From: Anaerolineales bacterium
Lineage (GTDB): Bacteria > Chloroflexota > Anaerolineae > JAAEKA01
NCBI GenBank assembly: GCA_020634615.1
Contig: JACKBI010000001.1
Coordinates: 620,001-684,000 of the forward strand
Length of the DNA: 64,000 bases
Direction of reading: 5' to 3'
Positions within the stretch are counted from its first letter, which is position 1. Every line of letters begins with the position of its first letter. A program made the position numbers and the translations under genes. The notes under the pieces are model-generated. The model searched no databases. It was not told the origin of the DNA and saw nothing but the letters and a program-made list of their open reading frames with translations. Of the stretch, positions 45,732 through 55,094 are shown piece by piece.

Positions 45732-47177
45732 ATGGCACAATTAACGTCAGATTTGTCCGCCGATTTCGTGCAGAACGTCCATGACGCGCTGTCTTTGTGG
45801 CAAAAGGACGCGTCCTATGGCAGCCCGCTGGATGGGTTAACCCTTGTCAAACATGAGATGGCTGGCGCTGGCAACGATGTCCGGTTAGCAACCAATCGGG
45901 TGCTGCTGACGGCCCTGGATGCATTGGAGGCTGCTCGGGAGCCCGATGCGACTCTGCTGCGCCGGCGCTTTCTCGACGACAAGTCCGTTTTCAGTGTTGC
46001 AAATGAACTGAACATCGCCGAGCCAACTCTCTACAGACGGCAGAAGGCGGCCATCAGGCATCTGGCTGAAATTATCTACGCGACCGAGGTGGCAACGCGC
46101 GACCAGCGCTCGGTTGATCTGGATCGGTACGCACCTGCTGCCGGCCAGATGCAGTTAGTTGGCGTTGCAGAACACGTCGAACTGCTGAGTCGCGTGTTGC
46201 TGACGCCCGATGCGCCCTGGATTGTTTCGGCTGAGGGAATCGGAGGCATCGGCAAGACCTCCCTCGCCTACCGGTTGGCTTACCACCTGGTGGTCGAACT
46301 GGCCGCGTTTACAGGGTTTGCCTGGGTCAGCGCACAGCAGCAGTCCTTCCACCCCGGCGGCTACATCCAGCCGGTCGATGGACCCGCGTTGACCGTCGCC
46401 AACCTGGTCGAGGCGTTGATCATGCAGCTCCTGCCGGCCGGCGCGCTGCCGATCCCCTTCTCCATCGAACAGGCCACCGACCGGCTGGCAGTCCGGCTGC
46501 ACCAGTCGCCCTGTCTGGTGATCATCGACAACCTGGAGACCCTGGTGGACGTCGAAGCGCTCTTACCCACGCTGCGCGCGCTGGCAGGTCCGACCAAGTT
46601 CCTGCTGACCTCGCGTCACAGCCTGCACGACGAGCCGGATGTCTATTCGTACCAGGTGCCTGGGCTTGTCGAGCCGGACGCTCTGCAAATGGTGCGCAAC
46701 GAGGCGCGGCTGCGCCGTCTCGATCAAGTGACGGATGCCGGCGACGACGAACTGCACCCCATTTTCGAGACGGTGGGCGGCAATCCGTTGGCGCTGAAGC
46801 TGGTCGTCGGACAGCTTTTCGTCCTCGATCTGGATCAGGTGCTGGATAACCTGCGCGCCGCCCGCGGCCGCAAAGCTGGAGACCTCTACCGTTACATCTT
46901 TCAGGACGCCTGGCGCAAGCTGGACGAGGACGCCCAGGAGGTGCTGATCAACATGCCGCTCTTTGCGCAGAACGGCGCCGATTTTGCCAGCATCGAACGG
47001 GTGAGTGACGTTAAAGGCGCCGCGCTGTTGGACGCGCTCGATCGGCTGGTGATGCTGTCGCTGGTCAACGTGGGCGGCGGCTTGCAGGCGCGCCGCTACA
47101 GCATTCACCGGTTGACCGAGACCTTCCTGCTTACCGACATCATCGGCTGGCAGGGCGGCGGATGGGGCGACCAATGA
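45732..47177 (+). CDS. STAND-class (NB-ARC-like) NTPase with N-terminal HTH
   Basis: A 481-residue protein. Residues ~10-105 are helical and contain a sigma-region-4-like HTH (VFSVANELNIAEPTLYRRQK). Residues ~135-470 form an NB-ARC/STAND ATPase: P-loop SAEGIGGIGKTSLAYRLAY, Walker B PCLVIIDNLETLV, sensor FLLTSRHSLHDEP and GGNPLALKLVV. The C-terminus ends in a winged-helix-like segment. The sensor repeats normally at the C-terminus are supplied by the next gene, which overlaps by four bases. It could be a signal-dependent regulator or a defence NTPase. The start follows AGGAA; TATAAT is at 45680-45685. Confidence 0.8.
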   Translation: MAQLTSDLSADFVQNVHDALSLWQKDASYGSPLDGLTLVKHEMAGAGNDVRLATNRVLLTALDALEAAREPDATLLRRRFLDDKSVFSVANELNIAEPTLYRRQKAAIRHLAEIIYATEVATRDQRSVDLDRYAPAAGQMQLVGVAEHVELLSRVLLTPDAPWIVSAEGIGGIGKTSLAYRLAYHLVVELAAFTGFAWVSAQQQSFHPGGYIQPVDGPALTVANLVEALIMQLLPAGALPIPFSIEQATDRLAVRLHQSPCLVIIDNLETLVDVEALLPTLRALAGPTKFLLTSRHSLHDEPDVYSYQVPGLVEPDALQMVRNEARLRRLDQVTDAGDDELHPIFETVGGNPLALKLVVGQLFVLDLDQVLDNLRAARGRKAGDLYRYIFQDAWRKLDEDAQEVLINMPLFAQNGADFASIERVSDVKGAALLDALDRLVMLSLVNVGGGLQARRYSIHRLTETFLLTDIIGWQGGGWGDQ

Positions 47178-48409
47178 CCAACGGCCTGATGGACCGCAAC
47201 GGGCCGGCGACGACCGACTACCTGGCGCGCTTTCGCCGCAAGATCGGTGTCAACGCATCCAGTTGGCTGGAGTTCATGCAGCAGCACGCACATGACACCG
47301 CTGCGCTGGACCGTGAGATGGATAACCTCAGCCGAGCGATCAAGCAGGCGCTGGCTGAGCCGACGGCCTGGGAACCAGGTCTCGCGCTGACCGGCGAAAC
47401 GTGGCGGCACGTAGAAACGCGCGGCTACTGGCTGGCGTGGCAGGAGGTGCTCGATCAAGCAGTAGAAGTCAGCCGCCAGGCAGGGAGGCAGGCTGACGAG
47501 GCATTCCTGCTGGATCAACTGGGCGAGCTGGCGCGCATTCTGGGCGACAACCGGCGCGCGCAGGAACATTTCGACGCCGCACTGTCGCTCAGCCGGATGA
47601 TCGGTGACCGCGCGGGCGAGGGACACGTGATAGTGCACCAAAGCCAGATCTACCTGGCGCTGGGCGACCTCGCCGCGGCCCTTACTTGCTGCGAACAAGC
47701 CGCTTCTATCTTCGAGGCGTTCAACGACGCAGACAACCTGGCCATTGCCCACAACAACTGGGGAATCGTGCTGCTGGAGCAGGGCGCGCCGGAGGATGCC
47801 ATGGCCCATTTCGAACTGGCAGCGACTGGCTTCGAAAGGTCGGGCAACCGGCGCGGCCTGGCAAAAGCCCTTGGCAGTCAGGGCGAAGCATATCGCCACA
47901 TGATCCGTTGGGACGAAGCAATGACCTGCTACCAGCAGGCCATCGCCATCGACGAGGAGATCGGCCACGAAGTTCAGGCAGCGCGCACCCGGATGAACCT
48001 GGGCATCCTCTGCCACGAGCAGGGTCGGCACGAGGAAGCGCTCGCGCTGCACATGGCGGTCGAGCCGCTCTTCCGCCGGCTGGGGGACCGCCCGCATCTC
48101 GCTCGGGTCTATAACAACGTTGGGGTTTTTCTGGCCGCCCTGGGCAGGTGGGATGAGTTCCAGGCTGCTTTTGACAGCGCAGTGAGTTTGCATTTGGAAG
48201 CAGACGATCTTCCTCGAGCCGCTCATACACTGACCAACTCTGCTGAGCACCTACTGGACCAGAAACTGATTAACGAGGCATCCGACTATCTTGATCGCGC
48301 ATACACATTGCTAGATACCCTGCCAAGCCCGCCGGACTATCTGCTGCGCGATTGGGAGCTACAGTCGCAGCGTCTGGAAACGATGCTTGCAGCGCAGCCG
48401 GCCAATTAG
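47174..48409 (+). CDS. TPR-repeat protein partner of the STAND NTPase
   Basis: A 411-residue, all-helical protein with at least six TPR units, e.g. EAFLLDQLGELARILGDNRR, IAHNNWGIVLLEQGAPEDA, KALGSQGEAYRHMIRWDEA and RMNLGILCHEQGRHEEA. There is no signal peptide. The ATG overlaps the STAND stop (ATGA), so the products are made together and probably form one receptor, with the TPRs as the sensor. The upstream NTPase plus separate TPR resembles a split version of the regulator at 22409-25828. Confidence 0.82.
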   Translation: MTNGLMDRNGPATTDYLARFRRKIGVNASSWLEFMQQHAHDTAALDREMDNLSRAIKQALAEPTAWEPGLALTGETWRHVETRGYWLAWQEVLDQAVEVSRQAGRQADEAFLLDQLGELARILGDNRRAQEHFDAALSLSRMIGDRAGEGHVIVHQSQIYLALGDLAAALTCCEQAASIFEAFNDADNLAIAHNNWGIVLLEQGAPEDAMAHFELAATGFERSGNRRGLAKALGSQGEAYRHMIRWDEAMTCYQQAIAIDEEIGHEVQAARTRMNLGILCHEQGRHEEALALHMAVEPLFRRLGDRPHLARVYNNVGVFLAALGRWDEFQAAFDSAVSLHLEADDLPRAAHTLTNSAEHLLDQKLINEASDYLDRAYTLLDTLPSPPDYLLRDWELQSQRLETMLAAQPAN

Positions 48410-48437
48410 CCGGCTGCGCTGAGTGATGCGGTGGGGA

Positions 48438-48632
48438 TCAGCCGCCGCAGGTGGAGCCGCCCTGACAGCCACTGTACTGCGGCGTCGGTGTGGGCGTGGG
48501 ATCGTCATCGGCGTAGACGACGCCCGGCGATCCGGCGGTGCTGCTGCCAGCCGGCAACAGCGACGATAGTGCGGGGGCTGCCGCCAGTGTCAGAACTGCG
48601 ACAGCCAGGATGATGAGCAGGCGCTCTTTCAT
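48438..48632 (-). CDS. Small secreted peptide with C-terminal Cys-Gly motif
   Basis: A 64-residue ORF: signal/anchor helix ERLLIILAVAVLTLAAAPAL, a short Ser/Gly stretch, an acidic TPTPTP spacer, and the end YSGCQGGSTCGG with two Cys. The ATG has AAAGG nine bases upstream. It is convergent with the STAND/TPR pair, 28 bp from it. It could be a lipoprotein-like surface peptide, a signal or a modified peptide precursor. No maturation genes are seen. Function unknown. Confidence 0.6.
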   Translation of the reverse strand: MKERLLIILAVAVLTLAAAPALSSLLPAGSSTAGSPGVVYADDDPTPTPTPQYSGCQGGSTCGG

Positions 48633-49088
48633 GGTCCACTACCTTTCTTGAAAGGTGAGCGACCAGTCATCAGGGCCCTACGGGGACCGGTATCGACTGA
48701 CCCCGTCTGTACAGAACGCCTGGTTTGCTCCTTTACTGTCACACCACCGGCCGGCCGGCGTGACAACGTTCTATAGGGAAGAAGTCCGGCTCGCTGGAAA
48801 ATCTTTCACCGCACGCTATCAAAATCCGCACCGATTCCAAAAATCGTCTTTTAGCTTCGGGGTTCCGACGCCCGAGCAGATATCCGCTGACCACGCAGCG
48901 GTCGCACAGTTACAGGGGAGATTTCAGCAATCCCGATTTTTGCATCCAGAACGAACGAGCGTAGAATGCCATCGTTGTGACCCTTCGAATCGCCTGCGTC
49001 AACGTTAGCGCAGGCAGACTCGAAGGGTTTGTGCTTTCACGAAACCGAGGAACCTCGGTCAATCTTGTCCGGGAAAATTCGAGGAACC
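48633..49088. other. 456-bp divergent region with several stem-loops
   Basis: On the minus strand, toward the small peptide gene, possible stems are GTCACGCC...GGTGTGAC (about 48738-48768) and ACGGGG...CCCCGT (about 48691-48720). Toward the SulP gene lies a long hairpin at 48981-49027 (CCCTTCGA.GCCTGCG with its complement) and a small CCGAGG/CCTCGG stem. I cannot match any to a known riboswitch. No convincing gene is seen. Confidence 0.45.
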
Positions 49089-50828
49089 ATGAACCTGGTC
49101 AAAGAATGGCGGCTGCTGATACGGCGTGAGTTTTCCAACTATGGAATTGGAATCTTTCAGAGGGATCTGCTGGCGGCACTGACAGTTGCGGCGGTTGCCC
49201 TGCCGCTGGCGCTGGCTTTTGGCGTCGCCTCCGGGGTGGATGCCGCGGCCGGCCTTGTAACTGCCGTGGTCGCCGGTATCCTGATCGGTGCGTTGAGCGG
49301 CGCTCCCTATCAGATCTCCGGACCAACGGGCGCGATGGCAGCAGTACTGGTCGTGCTGGCGTCGCGCTATGGCCTCCAGGGAATGTGGGTTGCGGGGTTG
49401 ATCGCCGGCGCGATACTGGTTGTGCTAGGTATCTTTCGTCTGGGGCGAGTCGTCGCACTGATTCCTGCACCCGTCATCTCCGGTTTCACCAGCGGCATTG
49501 CCCTCATCATCGCCTTTGGACAGATCGACAACGCGCTGGGCATTTCCACGCCGCCTGCCGAAAACGTCGTCGCCAAGCTGACCTACTATGCCACCAACGG
49601 CATCGACCCCAATCTCAACGCGCTGGCGCTGACGCTGCTGGTCATTGTGATCATGCTGCTCTGGCCTCGACTGCGTTTCTCGCAACGCATTCCCGGCTCA
49701 CTGGTGAGCATCCTGGTCGCTACCGCAATCGTCCTCCTTGCCGGTCTGGACGTGCCGTCCATCGGGGCGATTCCCCGCAGCATCATCCTGAACAACCGTC
49801 TTTCACCCAGCGGCATTCCGTGGTCCGAACTGCGCAACCTGGTGATTCCAGCGATGTCCATCGCCGCGCTGGGCGCCATCGAAAGCCTGCTGTGTGGTGC
49901 AGTGGGCGGCAATATGACCGGCATTCGCCTGCACAACAGCGTCGAACTGGTGGCACAGGGAATCGGCAATATGGTGATACCCTTCTTCGGAGGCGTGCCG
50001 GCCACGGCAGCCATCGCCCGCACCAGTGTCAACATCAAAAGCGGCGGCGTCACCCGCCTGACTTCAATACTGCACGGCGTGATATTGCTGCTGGTGGCGT
50101 TGTTGTTCGCGCCGGCCATCGGGCGGATTCCGCTGGCTGCGCTGGCGGGCGTGCTGATGGTCACCGCCTGGCGCATGAATGAGTGGAGCGCCATCCATTT
50201 CTACTTCGGCAAGCGGCTCAAGCACGCCATGGCCGCCTTCCTGATCACGTTGGCGGCTACGGTGTTTCTTGACCTTACCCAGGCGATTATCATCGGATTT
50301 GGCATCAGCACGTTGATCTTCATGTCGCAGATCAGCGACCTCAACATCTCGCGGCAGCCGGTAGATGTGGAACGGCTGGAGAAAAAGGGGCAGCCCTTCA
50401 TACATCCTGAGCACACTATCGGCGTCTATTACCTCAGCGGCCCGCTCTTTTTTGCCGCATCCCGCAAGCTGTTGGATGAAGTCGAAGCGCAAGACCAGCC
50501 CGGTGCACGGTTGATTCTCTCCATGCGTGGTGTGCCGATGATCGACGCCACCGGCATCGAGGTGCTGCGCGAGATGTGGCACCGCCAACAAAAGGGCGGC
50601 GGTGATCTGCTCCTGGCAGGATTGCAGCCGCGGGTGGAGAATCTGCTGCAGCGCAGCGGGTTCCTGGACGAAATTAGCGCACAGCACGTTTTCTGGAGCG
50701 CCGACGAAGCAATCCGTTCCTTGGGAGCAGTCCTGACACCGATCGATAACGCGCCGATTGCTGAAGACAGCATCGACTCGACGCTGGTCATCATGCCGCA
50801 TGAAGATCGTGCCAACCAGCAGATTTAG
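49089..50828 (+). CDS. SulP-family anion transporter with STAS domain
   Basis: A 579-residue protein with the SulP core: ALTVAAVALPLALAFGVASG, ISGPTGAMAAVLV (the anion-site region), PAPVISGFTSGIALI, and IPFFGGVPATAAIARTSVNI near helix 10. About 12-14 helices precede a C-terminal STAS domain (~450-555: LILSMRGVPMIDATGIEVLREM with the conserved Asp-Ala/Ser-Thr-Gly loop). It moves sulfate, bicarbonate or another anion. The start follows CGAGGAACC. No sulfur-assimilation genes adjoin. Confidence 0.9.
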   Translation: MNLVKEWRLLIRREFSNYGIGIFQRDLLAALTVAAVALPLALAFGVASGVDAAAGLVTAVVAGILIGALSGAPYQISGPTGAMAAVLVVLASRYGLQGMWVAGLIAGAILVVLGIFRLGRVVALIPAPVISGFTSGIALIIAFGQIDNALGISTPPAENVVAKLTYYATNGIDPNLNALALTLLVIVIMLLWPRLRFSQRIPGSLVSILVATAIVLLAGLDVPSIGAIPRSIILNNRLSPSGIPWSELRNLVIPAMSIAALGAIESLLCGAVGGNMTGIRLHNSVELVAQGIGNMVIPFFGGVPATAAIARTSVNIKSGGVTRLTSILHGVILLLVALLFAPAIGRIPLAALAGVLMVTAWRMNEWSAIHFYFGKRLKHAMAAFLITLAATVFLDLTQAIIIGFGISTLIFMSQISDLNISRQPVDVERLEKKGQPFIHPEHTIGVYYLSGPLFFAASRKLLDEVEAQDQPGARLILSMRGVPMIDATGIEVLREMWHRQQKGGGDLLLAGLQPRVENLLQRSGFLDEISAQHVFWSADEAIRSLGAVLTPIDNAPIAEDSIDSTLVIMPHEDRANQQI

Positions 50829-50879
50829 CACGCGTCTGTCAATCGGTGTCCGGTTTGGACAGCATTGGAGGGAGCGGGC

Positions 50880-50925
50880 TATAATCGACACAATGCTGAC
50901 GATTCCGCCTGGACCCTTGCCGTGA
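50880..50925 (+). promoter_or_regulatory. -10 box and 10-codon upstream ORF coupled to the lipoprotein start
   Basis: TATAAT (50880-50885) is followed after seven bases by an ATG at 50893 encoding MLTIPPGPLP. Its TGA (50923-50925) overlaps the GTG start at 50922 (GTGA). The lipoprotein GTG has no ribosome site of its own, so re-initiation from this mini-ORF is plausible. The -35 (TTGGAC, 19-nt spacing) is weak. Confidence 0.5.
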
Positions 50926-52766
50926 CACGAACCTTTCCGCTACACGTATTGCTATTACCCGTCGCACTTGCGTTGCTGGCCGGCTGTGCCCGCACAATAC
51001 CAACGCCCGAACCGACGGCCACGCCCAGCCCAGCCGCTGCCTCAGTGGCCGTCGCGGCTGCCACGCCGGCTGCTTCCGACACACCCACTGCAACGCCGTC
51101 GCCGACAGCCACAGCGACCGCCAGTCCCGTCCCGACCACCGCCACAGTGACAGCGACCGATACGCCAACCCTCGAACCCAGCGCGACAGCTACCCCGACC
51201 GCTCCGGCCGCCTTCGCCGTCATCGTGCGCAACCCGGTCAACCTGCGCGACGGGCCGGGCGAAGGCTTCGATGTGGTCGGGCAGGTGATCAGCGGGCAGC
51301 GCTATCCCGTGCTGGCACGCAATGCGTCCGGCACCTGGTGGCAGATCGAGGTCGATGGGCTGGCGGGCTGGGTGTTCAGCGATCTGGTCACCATCGAGGG
51401 CGACCTGGATGGGCCGGCTGTCGCCGAAGCCCCTGTCGAGCCGACTGCCCTGCCGCCGGTGCAGGTCTACGAGACGACCATCGACATTCCCACCTATCCC
51501 TACGCCGCTTTCACTGAGGATGCCGTCAACGAGGAGTACGGTTGGACCTACCGGCGCTTCAACCGCGCCGACTACGAGGCCAGCAGCGCGCGGGCCTATC
51601 CCTGGTCGTACCGGGCCGTGGTGCTGGAGAACGAGTACCTGCGCATCACCCTGCTGCCCGATCTGGGCGGACGCATCTACAGCGTGGTCTTCAAACCCAC
51701 CGGCAACAACGAACTGTACCAGAACGCGGTGATCAAGCCTTCGCCCTGGGGACCGGACGAGCAGGGTGGCTGGCTGGCGGCCGGCGGCATCGAGTGGGAT
51801 CTGCCGGTGGCGGAACATGGCTACGCCTGGGGCGATCCGTGGGGCTACATCACCAACCGCACCGACCCGGCAACGGCCAGCGTCACCGTTTTCATGCCTT
51901 TCGAAGATCACCTGCGCGCCGAGGTGGATGTCACGCTGCGCAGCGGCGAAGCTGCGTTCACGATCCAGCCGCGCATCGTCAACCCGACTGACAAGCCGGT
52001 CGATTACCAGTTCTGGATCAACGCGATGCTGGCTCCCGGGCCGGCTGGCACCGTCGGACCGGAATTACGCTTTCTTTTCCCCACCGATCAGGTGACTGTT
52101 CACAGCCGCGGCGACGAGACCTTGCCGGAGCAGCAAAGCGCGCTACCGTGGCCTGTAGACAACGGCGTCGACTATAGCCGGCTGGGCAACTGGGGTGAAT
52201 GGCTGGGTTTCTTCGAGCGTCCCGCGGCTCACGGCCCATTCACCGGCGTCTACGATGGCGCCGCGGACGAAGGCATGGTGCGTGTCTTCTCACCGGCGGC
52301 TGCGCCCGGCAGCAAGGGATTCGGTCTCGGCTGGTCGGATCCCCTCGATCCCGCGCTGTACACCGACGACCGCTCGGCCTATGTTGAACTGCACGCGGGC
52401 GTCTCCCCCACCTTCTGGGATCAGGCGCATCTGGAGGCGGGCGAAACCTATACTTGGCAGGAAACCTGGTTCCCGGTGGCCGGCATCGGCGGCGTGAGCA
52501 CGGCCGACGGCAACGGTGCGGTCTATCTGACACCCGCCGCGGGCGGTCTGGCCGTCGGTCTGTTCCCGCGCCAACCCGTCAACGGCCGGATGGTGCTGAC
52601 CGTCGACGACGGGGAACTGCTGGCTGAGGATGTGACTCTCGACCCGGCGCAGCCGTTCTACCAGGTTGTCGAAGCTGCCGGGCTGGCAGCCGGGCAGCGC
52701 GCGAGTGTCACGTTGTTTGACCAGGACGGAAGCACAGTGCTACACTACGACCTGATCTTGCCGTAG
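50922..52766 (+). CDS. Lipoprotein with SH3-like and DUF5107-like sugar-binding domains
   Basis: A 614-residue protein from GTG 50922. The signal LHVLLLPVALALLAGC ends in a lipobox Cys. A Thr/Pro/Ala low-complexity spacer follows (~25-95), then a bacterial SH3 domain (~100-155: NPVNLRDGPGEGFDVVGQV; TWWQIEVDGLAGWV). A large beta-rich region (~200-600) with LENEYLRITLLPDLGGRIYS, GGIEWDLPVAEHGYAW and WGEWLGFFERP resembles DUF5107/aldose-epimerase-like proteins that act on sugars. It is likely attached to the membrane and faces outward. The next gene begins 11 bp on. Confidence 0.78.
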   Translation: MTRTFPLHVLLLPVALALLAGCARTIPTPEPTATPSPAAASVAVAAATPAASDTPTATPSPTATATASPVPTTATVTATDTPTLEPSATATPTAPAAFAVIVRNPVNLRDGPGEGFDVVGQVISGQRYPVLARNASGTWWQIEVDGLAGWVFSDLVTIEGDLDGPAVAEAPVEPTALPPVQVYETTIDIPTYPYAAFTEDAVNEEYGWTYRRFNRADYEASSARAYPWSYRAVVLENEYLRITLLPDLGGRIYSVVFKPTGNNELYQNAVIKPSPWGPDEQGGWLAAGGIEWDLPVAEHGYAWGDPWGYITNRTDPATASVTVFMPFEDHLRAEVDVTLRSGEAAFTIQPRIVNPTDKPVDYQFWINAMLAPGPAGTVGPELRFLFPTDQVTVHSRGDETLPEQQSALPWPVDNGVDYSRLGNWGEWLGFFERPAAHGPFTGVYDGAADEGMVRVFSPAAAPGSKGFGLGWSDPLDPALYTDDRSAYVELHAGVSPTFWDQAHLEAGETYTWQETWFPVAGIGGVSTADGNGAVYLTPAAGGLAVGLFPRQPVNGRMVLTVDDGELLAEDVTLDPAQPFYQVVEAAGLAAGQRASVTLFDQDGSTVLHYDLILP

Positions 52767-52777
52767 ACAAGCTTGTT

Positions 52778-54595
52778 ATGCCAGACTCGCCAGTTTCCCC
52801 ATCCCCTTCGACTTCCGATACCCCGCGACGCGCGGCGCGTTTCCGTTGGGTGTTGCTCATCGTGCTTGCCCTGTTGCTGGCATTGTGCGCCATTGGGCTT
52901 GCCTTCAAAACGGGGACGGATCGCGGTCTGACCGAGCGGCAGGCCGCCATCGACGCGCAGGTAGCCGCATTCATCGCTCAGGGGCTGGACCACATTGCAA
53001 CCGACCAGCCAGAGCTGGCGATGAGTGAATTGCAGCAAGCGCTGGCGCTGGACCCGCAAAACGAGCAGGCTCGCCAGGCATTGGCGGGACTGGAAACCAC
53101 TGCGACGGCCACCGTGACACCCGCGCCATCGGTTCCTCCGCTGCTGCTGGTCCCGCCTGACAGCGAACAGCCAACGCCCGCGCCCGACTTGATCGTGCTG
53201 CCGACCGAGAAGCTTTTTGAACAGGCGCAAGCTGCCACCGATGCGGGCAACTGGGACGAGGCGCTGACTACTTTGGATCAGTTGCAGGCCCTGGACCCGT
53301 CCTATCAGCCCGGCACGGTGGCCGACCTCCAGTTCACGATACTGTCGGGCCAGGCCAAGGCATTGCTGGCCGATGACCGCTATGAGGAGGCGCTGCGCGT
53401 TTACGACCGCGCGTTGGAGTTGCGTTCGGACGACGCGCTCTCGGCCGAGCGTGATCTGGTGTCGCTCTACATCGATGCGCTGAGTCGCTGGCGGCTGGAT
53501 TGGGAGCAGACCGTCCAGTTCCTGGACCAGATCTATGAAACGCGACCCGACTTTCTGGACGTACGCGAACGGCTGGCTGTGGCGCAAGAGTCATGGGCCG
53601 ATTTGTTGGGCCGCGATGGGCTGTGGTGCGATGCCGTCGATCATTACAAGGCGGCGGTCAACTTCGGCGCGGCGACCGACGTCGCTTCGAAGCAGACAAC
53701 CGCGACCGAGTTCTGCTCCAACCCGCCGACGCCGACCGTCTCGGCTGAGACCGAACTCGAGGGAACACCGGCGGCAGTTGAGGGAGCAGGCGCCGGCCAG
53801 CTTACCTTTGCGACCTATTCGCCACAGTTCGATCGCTGGTCGGTCTACACCCTGGCGATGCGCGGCAGCCAGCAGCCGGTGGTGATTATGCAGGACGCCA
53901 GCCAGCCGGTCTGGTCTGCCGACGGCCGGCAATTGGCAGCGCGTTCCGAGCTCAACGACCAGACTGGCCTGACGTCGTTCACGGCCAGCGGCGCCAACCG
54001 CCAACGACTCACCACCTTTTTCGAAGACTCTCATCCCAGTTGGGCGCCAGATGGCAGCCAGATCGTGTTCGAATCGAACCGTGAAGGCGACCGCCGCTGG
54101 CGCGTCTATCGCATCGCAGCCAGCGGCGCCAACGAAATCTTCATGGGGTACGGACGCTGGCCGGCCTGGTCGCCCGACGGCAGCGCCATCGCCTACCAGA
54201 CATGCGACGACAACAGCGGCCGGTGCGGCCTGTTCATGGTCAATGCTGACGGCTCCAACCCGCGGCAGCTCACCTCCGTTCCAGGCGACGCTATGCCGGC
54301 CTGGTCGCCCGATGGCGGCAGGATCGCCTTCGCGTCGGCCGACCGCGGCGGCGGTTGGGATGTCTACCTGTTGGACGTGCGCACCGGCAATGTGTCAACG
54401 CTGGCTGCCAGTACCGGCGTCGACGCCCACCCTGCCTGGTCGCCGGATGGCCGCCAGGTGGCCTACATCTCGAATCGCGATGGAGTGTGGGCGGTCTACG
54501 TGGCGGACGTCAGCAGCGGTCAATCGCGGCTGGCAGCCGTGTTGCCTGACACGCTGCCGAACTGGTATGAGGCACGCCTGAGTTGGGGACGCTAG
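52778..54595 (+). CDS. Membrane-anchored TPR plus TolB-like beta-propeller protein
   Basis: A 605-residue protein. A cytoplasmic N-terminus and one transmembrane helix (~24-45, WVLLIVLALLLALCAIGLAF) lead to TPR-like units (~65-100, ~150-245). A six-bladed WD40/TolB-type propeller follows (~345-605) with repeated motifs QPVWSADGRQLA, HPSWAPDGSQIVFESNREGD, WPAWSPDGSAIAY, MPAWSPDGGRIAFAS and HPAWSPDGRQVAYISNRDG. It follows the DUF5107-like lipoprotein and probably belongs to the same unit. It is a likely extracytoplasmic binding scaffold; no enzymatic motif is seen. Confidence 0.82.
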   Translation: MPDSPVSPSPSTSDTPRRAARFRWVLLIVLALLLALCAIGLAFKTGTDRGLTERQAAIDAQVAAFIAQGLDHIATDQPELAMSELQQALALDPQNEQARQALAGLETTATATVTPAPSVPPLLLVPPDSEQPTPAPDLIVLPTEKLFEQAQAATDAGNWDEALTTLDQLQALDPSYQPGTVADLQFTILSGQAKALLADDRYEEALRVYDRALELRSDDALSAERDLVSLYIDALSRWRLDWEQTVQFLDQIYETRPDFLDVRERLAVAQESWADLLGRDGLWCDAVDHYKAAVNFGAATDVASKQTTATEFCSNPPTPTVSAETELEGTPAAVEGAGAGQLTFATYSPQFDRWSVYTLAMRGSQQPVVIMQDASQPVWSADGRQLAARSELNDQTGLTSFTASGANRQRLTTFFEDSHPSWAPDGSQIVFESNREGDRRWRVYRIAASGANEIFMGYGRWPAWSPDGSAIAYQTCDDNSGRCGLFMVNADGSNPRQLTSVPGDAMPAWSPDGGRIAFASADRGGGWDVYLLDVRTGNVSTLAASTGVDAHPAWSPDGRQVAYISNRDGVWAVYVADVSSGQSRLAAVLPDTLPNWYEARLSWGR

Positions 54596-54651
54596 CCGGC
54601 TGACGGTTGTTTTGACGCGGTAGTGGGATTGCGGTACAATGCTGGACATCA

Positions 54652-54727
<76 letters not shown>

Positions 54728-54732
54728 GTGAT

Positions 54733-54803
54733 GCGGGCGTAGCTCAATGGTAGAGCCCCAGCCTTCCAAGCTGGTCGTGAGGGTTCGATCCCCTTCGCCC
54801 GCT
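54733..54803 (+). tRNA. tRNA-Gly (UCC)
   Basis: Full cloverleaf: acceptor GCGGGCG/CGCCCGC, D arm GCTC/GAGC, anticodon stem CCAGC/GCTGG with loop CTTCCAA (anticodon TCC) and T loop TTCGATC. CCA is not encoded. It starts seven bases after tRNA-Pro. Confidence 0.95.
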
Positions 54804-54848
54804 CTTTTTCGTTTATGGGCCTCTAGCTCAGCGGTTAGAGCGGCCGGC

Positions 54849-55094
54849 TTAACACAACAGATCTAAATCGAGATGCGGGTTGTGTAATTCAGCGTGACAG
54901 TTCAAGCACACCAGAATACACTTGTCGATTTCGGCCTCGATCAGCATCAATTTGCGGTCGATCCCCCGTCTTTTCTGTGCTTCGTAGCTCTGGTGATGTT
55001 TGTTCTTGCAGCTTGTTGAGCAGAACCTCGTTTGTCTGCCAGCTAGTAGTTTACCACAAATGCGGCAGACTAAAGGCTTCGTCATCTGAATCAT
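54849..55094 (-). pseudogene. HNH homing-endonuclease-like ORF, apparently internally deleted, antisense inside the intron
   Basis: An 81-residue ORF from an ATG at 55094 (an alternative ATG lies at 55085). The N-terminal zinc finger (VCRICGK...RFCSTSCKNKHH), SYEAQKRRGIDRKLMLI and the end EIDKCILVCLNCHAELHNP match the two ends of HNH endonucleases carried by introns. The central part of the family (a second CxxC and a HHxxP catalytic segment, ~45 residues as I recall it) is missing, which suggests an in-frame deletion and loss of cutting. The frame extends to 55328, but that part overlaps the intron core. The stop codon overlaps the exon/intron border. Confidence 0.7.

Noticed and set aside
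48633..48780. c-di-GMP-I (GEMM) riboswitch before the small peptide
   Set aside because: Only the AAACC string is shared. The conserved GGGACGCAAAGC part and tetraloop receptor are not found.
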